DNA from: Budorcas taxicolor
Lineage: Eukaryota; Chordata; Mammalia; Artiodactyla; Bovidae
Direction: 5' to 3'
NCBI RefSeq assembly: GCF_023091745.1
Contig: NC_068920.1
Location: 7,254,001-7,318,000, forward strand
DNA length: 64,000 bases
Shown here: piece after piece, positions 60,827 through 64,000 of the stretch
How positions within the stretch are numbered: the first letter of the stretch is position 1
Layout of the letters: each line of letters begins with the position of its first letter
Notes under the pieces: generated by a model
Told to the model about the DNA's origin: nothing
The model's input: the letters and a program-made list of their open reading frames with translations, nothing else
The model's database searches: none
Position numbers and translations under genes: made by a program

Positions 60827-63683
60827 ATTAGGGATCCTTTCCCTCCTTCGTCGGGAAAGAATTCCCGGCGTTCCCGTTGCATCTCAAGAGGAGGCCCTCT
60901 CAAGAGGGTCGGTGAGAGGAACTCCAGGGTCGTGCCACCATTCCAAGAGTCCCCCAGATGTCTCAGTCCATTCCAGAGGAACCTCTTTTCCCTTCAGCGG
61001 CTCGTCTTTCACGCCGAGGATCGACTCACACCAAGGTGGCACTTGGCACAGCCCTGTGGGAAAGCCTCGTGGGAAAGCCTCGAGGGAAAGCCTCGAGGGA
61101 AAGCAACCTATCCCTTGATGCCCGTGACAGGAAGCGTGACCCTACTGCTGAAGCTCGGGAGGGAAGCGCACGTGCATGCCCCCACTTGAGACGAGGCCTG
61201 ACTCCCCTGGGGAGACTCAGAGGCACCCCAAAATCCATGTCAACACTGGAGAGGAATCCTCAGGTTCCGGCCCCGACTCCACACAAGGTCTTAGGCCCCG
61301 GCATCGATGGGAGAGGAATCCCGAGATGGCCCCTAGCAACTCGCATGGGGTTTGGCCCTTCCTGAGGCCACCAGAGCGGGTCCCTGAGGTCCCCATCGTA
61401 ACTCGAGAAGACCTGCCGCAACTCGAGAATATCCAGGAGGTTCTTCCCTGCAGGCGAGATGAGGCCCATTTCCGCAGAGGCTTCTCGTGGCTAATCACAC
61501 CTCATCTCTGGAATGTCGAAAGGGTCCTTCACACCCTTGGTGCAACTCAAGAAGTTCCCTGACATACCCATCTCCACTCGAGAGGAAACACGAGGGTCCC
61601 GCCCACATCCAGAGGAGCCCCGTTTCCGCCTCGTAGCTCGAGGTGACGGATCCTTTCCCTGCTTCGTCGGGAAAGAATTCCCGGCGTTCCCGTCGCATCT
61701 CAAGAGGAGGCCCTCTCAACAGGAACGGCGAGAGGAACTCCAGTGTCGTGCCACCATTCCAAGAGTCCCCCAGATGTCTAAGTCCATTCCAGAGGAAACT
61801 CTTTTCCCTTCACCGGCTCGTCTTTCACGCCGAGGATCGACTCACACCAAGGTGGCACTTGGCACAGCCCTGTGGGAAAGCCTCGTGGGAAAGCCTCGAG
61901 GGAAAGCCTCGAGGGAAAGCCACAGATCCCTTGATCCACGTGACAGGAAGCGTGACATTACTGCTGCAGCTCGGGAGGGAAGCGCACGTGCATGCCCCCA
62001 CTCGAGACGAGGCCTGACTCCCCTGGGGAGACTCAGAGGCACCCCAAAATCCATGTCAACACTGGAGAGGAATCCTCAGGTTCCGGCCCCCACTCCAAAC
62101 AAGGTCTTAGGCCCCGGCATCGATGGGAGAGGAATCCCACGATGGCCCCTAGCAACTCGCATGGGGTCTGGCCCTTCCTGAGGCTACGAGAGCGGGTCCC
62201 TCAGGTCCCCGTCGTATCTCGGGAAGACCTGCCGCAACTCGAGAATATCCAGGAGGTTCTTCCCTGCAGGCGAGATGAGGCCCATTTCCGCAGAGGCTTC
62301 TCGGGGCTAATCACACCTCACCTCTGGAACGTCGAAAGGGTCCTTCACACCCTTGGTGCAAATCAAGAAGTTCCCTGACATACCCTTCTCCACTCGAGAG
62401 GAATCACGAGGGTCCCGCCCACATCCAGAGGAGCCCCGTTACCGCCTCGTAGCTCGAGGTGACTGATCCTTTCCCTGCTACGTCGGGAAAGAATTCCCGG
62501 CGTTCCCGTCGCATCTCAAGAGGAGGCCCTCTCAACAGGAACGGCGAGAGGAACTCCAGGGTCGTGCCACCATTCCAAGAGTCCCCCAGATGTCTCAGTC
62601 CATTTCAGAGGAACCTCTTTTCCCTTCACCGGCTCGTCTTTCACGCCGAGGATCGACTCACACCAAGGTGGCACTTGGCACAGCCCTGTGGGAAAGCCTC
62701 GTGGGAAAGCCTCGAGGGAAAGCCTCGAGGGAAAGCCACAGATCCCTTGATCCACGTGACAGGAAGCGTGACCCTACTGCTGCAGCTCGGGAGGGAAGCG
62801 CACGTGCATGCCCCCACTCGAGACGAGGCCTGACTCCCCTGGGGAAACTCAGAGGCACCCCAAGATCCACGTCAACTCTGGAGAGGAATCCTCAAGTTCC
62901 GGCCCCAACTCCACACAAGGTCTTAGGCCCCGGCATCGATGGGAGAGGAATCCCAAGATGGCCCCTAGCAACTCGCATGGGGTCTGGCCCTTCCTGAGGC
63001 CACAAGAGCGGGTCCCTGAGGTCCCCATCGTAACTCGAGAAGACCTGCCGCAACTCGAGAATATCCAGGAGGTTCTTCCCTGCAGGCGAGATGAGGCCCA
63101 TTTCCGCAGAGGCTTCTCGTGGCTAATCACACCTCATCTCTGGAATGTCGAAAGGGTCCTTCACACCCTTGGTGCAACTCAAGAAGTTCCCTGACATACC
63201 CATCTCCACTCGAGAGGTAACACGAGGGTCCCGCCCACATCCAGAGGAGCCCCGTTTCCGCCTCGTAGCTCGAGGTGACGGATCCTTTCCCTGCTTCGTC
63301 GGGAAAGAATTCCCGGCGTTCCCGTCGCATCTCAAGAGGAGGCCCTCTCAACAGGAACGGCGAGAGGAACTCCAGTGTCGTGCCACCATTCCAAGAGTCC
63401 CCCAGATGTCTAAGTCCATTCCAGAGGAACCTCTTTTCCCTTCACCGGCTCGTCTTTCACGCCGAGGATCGACTCACACCAAGGTGGCACTTGGCACAGC
63501 CCTGTGGGAAAGCCTCGTGGGAAAGCCTCGAGGGAAAGCCTCGAGGGAAAGCCACAGATCCCTTGATCCACGTGACAGGAAGCGTGACATTACTGCTGCA
63601 GCTCGGGAGGGAAGCGCACGTGCATGCCCCCACTCGAGACGAGGCCTGACTCCCCTGGGGAGACTCAGAGGCACCCCAAAATC
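60328..63683 (+). repeat. 3,264-bp-offset tandem duplication, copy 2
   Basis: Second copy of 57064-60419. At 63684 it continues as ordinary g sequence where copy 1 switches to e, as expected if the exchange that made the duplication lies at the end of copy 1. Confidence 0.8.
60827..63274 (+). repeat. f-g-h segment after the fusion monomer (3 monomers)
   Basis: Monomer starts are 60827 f, 61643 g and 62459 h. No b, c or d lies between the 59195 h and this f, so the HOR here is g/e-f-g-h (4 monomers). Confidence 0.8.
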
Positions 63684-64000
63684 CATGTCAACACTGGAGA
63701 GGAATCCTCAGGTTCCGGCCCCCACTCCAAACAAGGTCTTAGGCCCCGGCATCGATGGGAGAGGAATCCCACGATGGCCCCTAGCAACTCGCATGGGGTC
63801 TGGCCCTTCCTGAGGCTACGAGAGCGGGTCCCTCAGGTCCCCGTCGTATCTCGGGAAGACCTGCCGCAACTCGAGAATATCCAGGAGGTTCTTCCCTGCA
63901 GGCGAGATGAGGCCCATTTCCGCAGAGGCTTCTCGGGGCTAATCACACCTCACCTCTGGAACGTCGAAAGGGTCCTTCACACCCTTGGTGCAAATCAAGA
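63275..64000 (+). repeat. Partial g monomer at the right window edge
   Basis: g-type by 'tctaagtcc', 'gtgacattact', 'cccactccaaac', 'ggctacgagag' and 'tatctcgggaag'. The array continues past the window, probably into h. Confidence 0.8.

Larger units (their letters stand above)
1..64000 (+). repeat. Satellite I-type tandem array, 816-bp monomer (Caprinae SatI-like)
   Basis: The whole window is head-to-tail copies of one GC-rich monomer, all in the same orientation. The landmark 'gggatcctttccct' recurs at 803-842 bp, most often exactly 816 bp. Nothing interrupts it: no transposable element, poly-A tail, unique spacer or inverted segment. Known of the family: sheep and goat satellite I is a centromeric repeat of about 816-820 bp released by EcoRI, related to the ~1.4-kb bovine 1.715 satellite and to cervid satellite I through an ancestral 31-bp unit. 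Inferred: sheep or goat centromeric/pericentromeric DNA. Sheep is favoured by the exact 816-bp length, but goat or another caprine cannot be excluded without a database comparison. No coding function is expected. Confidence 0.85.

Noticed and set aside
1..64000. Hundreds of open reading frames of 60-279 codons on both strands as genes
   Set aside because: The same frames recur in each 816-bp monomer, overlap each other on both strands, gain and lose stops at random between copies, and show no recognisable domain. They are side effects of GC-rich sequence.
1..64000. Bovine 1.715 satellite, or rDNA/segmental gene cluster
   Set aside because: The bovine monomer is about 1.4 kb, not 816 bp. No rRNA-like conserved core or exon-like segments are seen.
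1..64000. Bacterial or phage accessory system
   Set aside because: There are no ribosome-binding sites, operons or protein families; the tandem 816-bp organisation is that of mammalian satellite DNA.

Overview
This 64 kb window is one uninterrupted tandem array of satellite DNA. I find no gene, RNA gene, transposon, SINE/LINE, CRISPR array or unique sequence in it. All monomers (about 78) are in the same orientation. The basic monomer is 816 bp, GC-rich and CpG-rich, and carries traces of a degenerate ~30/31-bp sub-periodicity. Length, EcoRI/BamHI site positions and sub-periodicity fit satellite I (the 1.714/1.715 density family) of Caprinae. Sheep SatI, with its ~816-bp monomer, is the best match and goat is possible. 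Cattle are unlikely because the bovine counterpart is ~1.4 kb. The assignment is from recalled family knowledge, not a search. The setting is therefore probably a centromeric or pericentromeric core of an acrocentric caprine chromosome.

Monomer type letters below are mine, assigned by hand from shared diagnostic variants. Each monomer is counted from the base after the conserved motif gctcgag. Domain 1 (1 to ~23.45 kb) is a higher-order repeat (HOR) array whose basic order is A-B-C-D-C'-D-E. A (803 bp) and B (813 bp) carry fixed deletions that barcode each HOR. Successive copies have 7, 9, 6 and 4 monomers, followed by an E/A fusion, a B and a C/domain-2 fusion. Domain 2 (~23.45 to ~32.4 kb) is more heterogeneous. 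It shows a partial dimer pattern, two monomers lengthened by extra copies of a 13-bp internal subrepeat (829 and 842 bp), and precursor-like or hybrid forms of the next domain's monomers. Domain 3 (~32.4 to 64 kb) is a very regular HOR array, b-c-d-e-f-g-h = 7 x 816 = 5,712 bp, in which every monomer is exactly 816 bp. Four full copies are interrupted by shortened forms containing fused monomers.

Above the HOR level, about 12.5 kb (32.41-44.92 kb) recurs at 47.92-60.42 kb with an offset of 15,504 bp (19 monomers), and about 3.4 kb at the right end is duplicated with an offset of 3,264 bp (4 monomers). The fusion monomers mark the expected products of unequal exchange. A separate oddity is 14 small indels, 13 of them single-base and in homopolymers, clustered between 11.45 and 14.28 kb and almost absent elsewhere. 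That looks like a low-quality assembly patch rather than biology, and it overlaps the extra D-C' dimer of the 9-monomer HOR.

The many open reading frames (up to 279 codons) are by-products of a GC-rich monomer whose length is a multiple of three. They recur in every monomer on both strands and are not annotated as genes. I found no new gene system. The interest lies in the array architecture.
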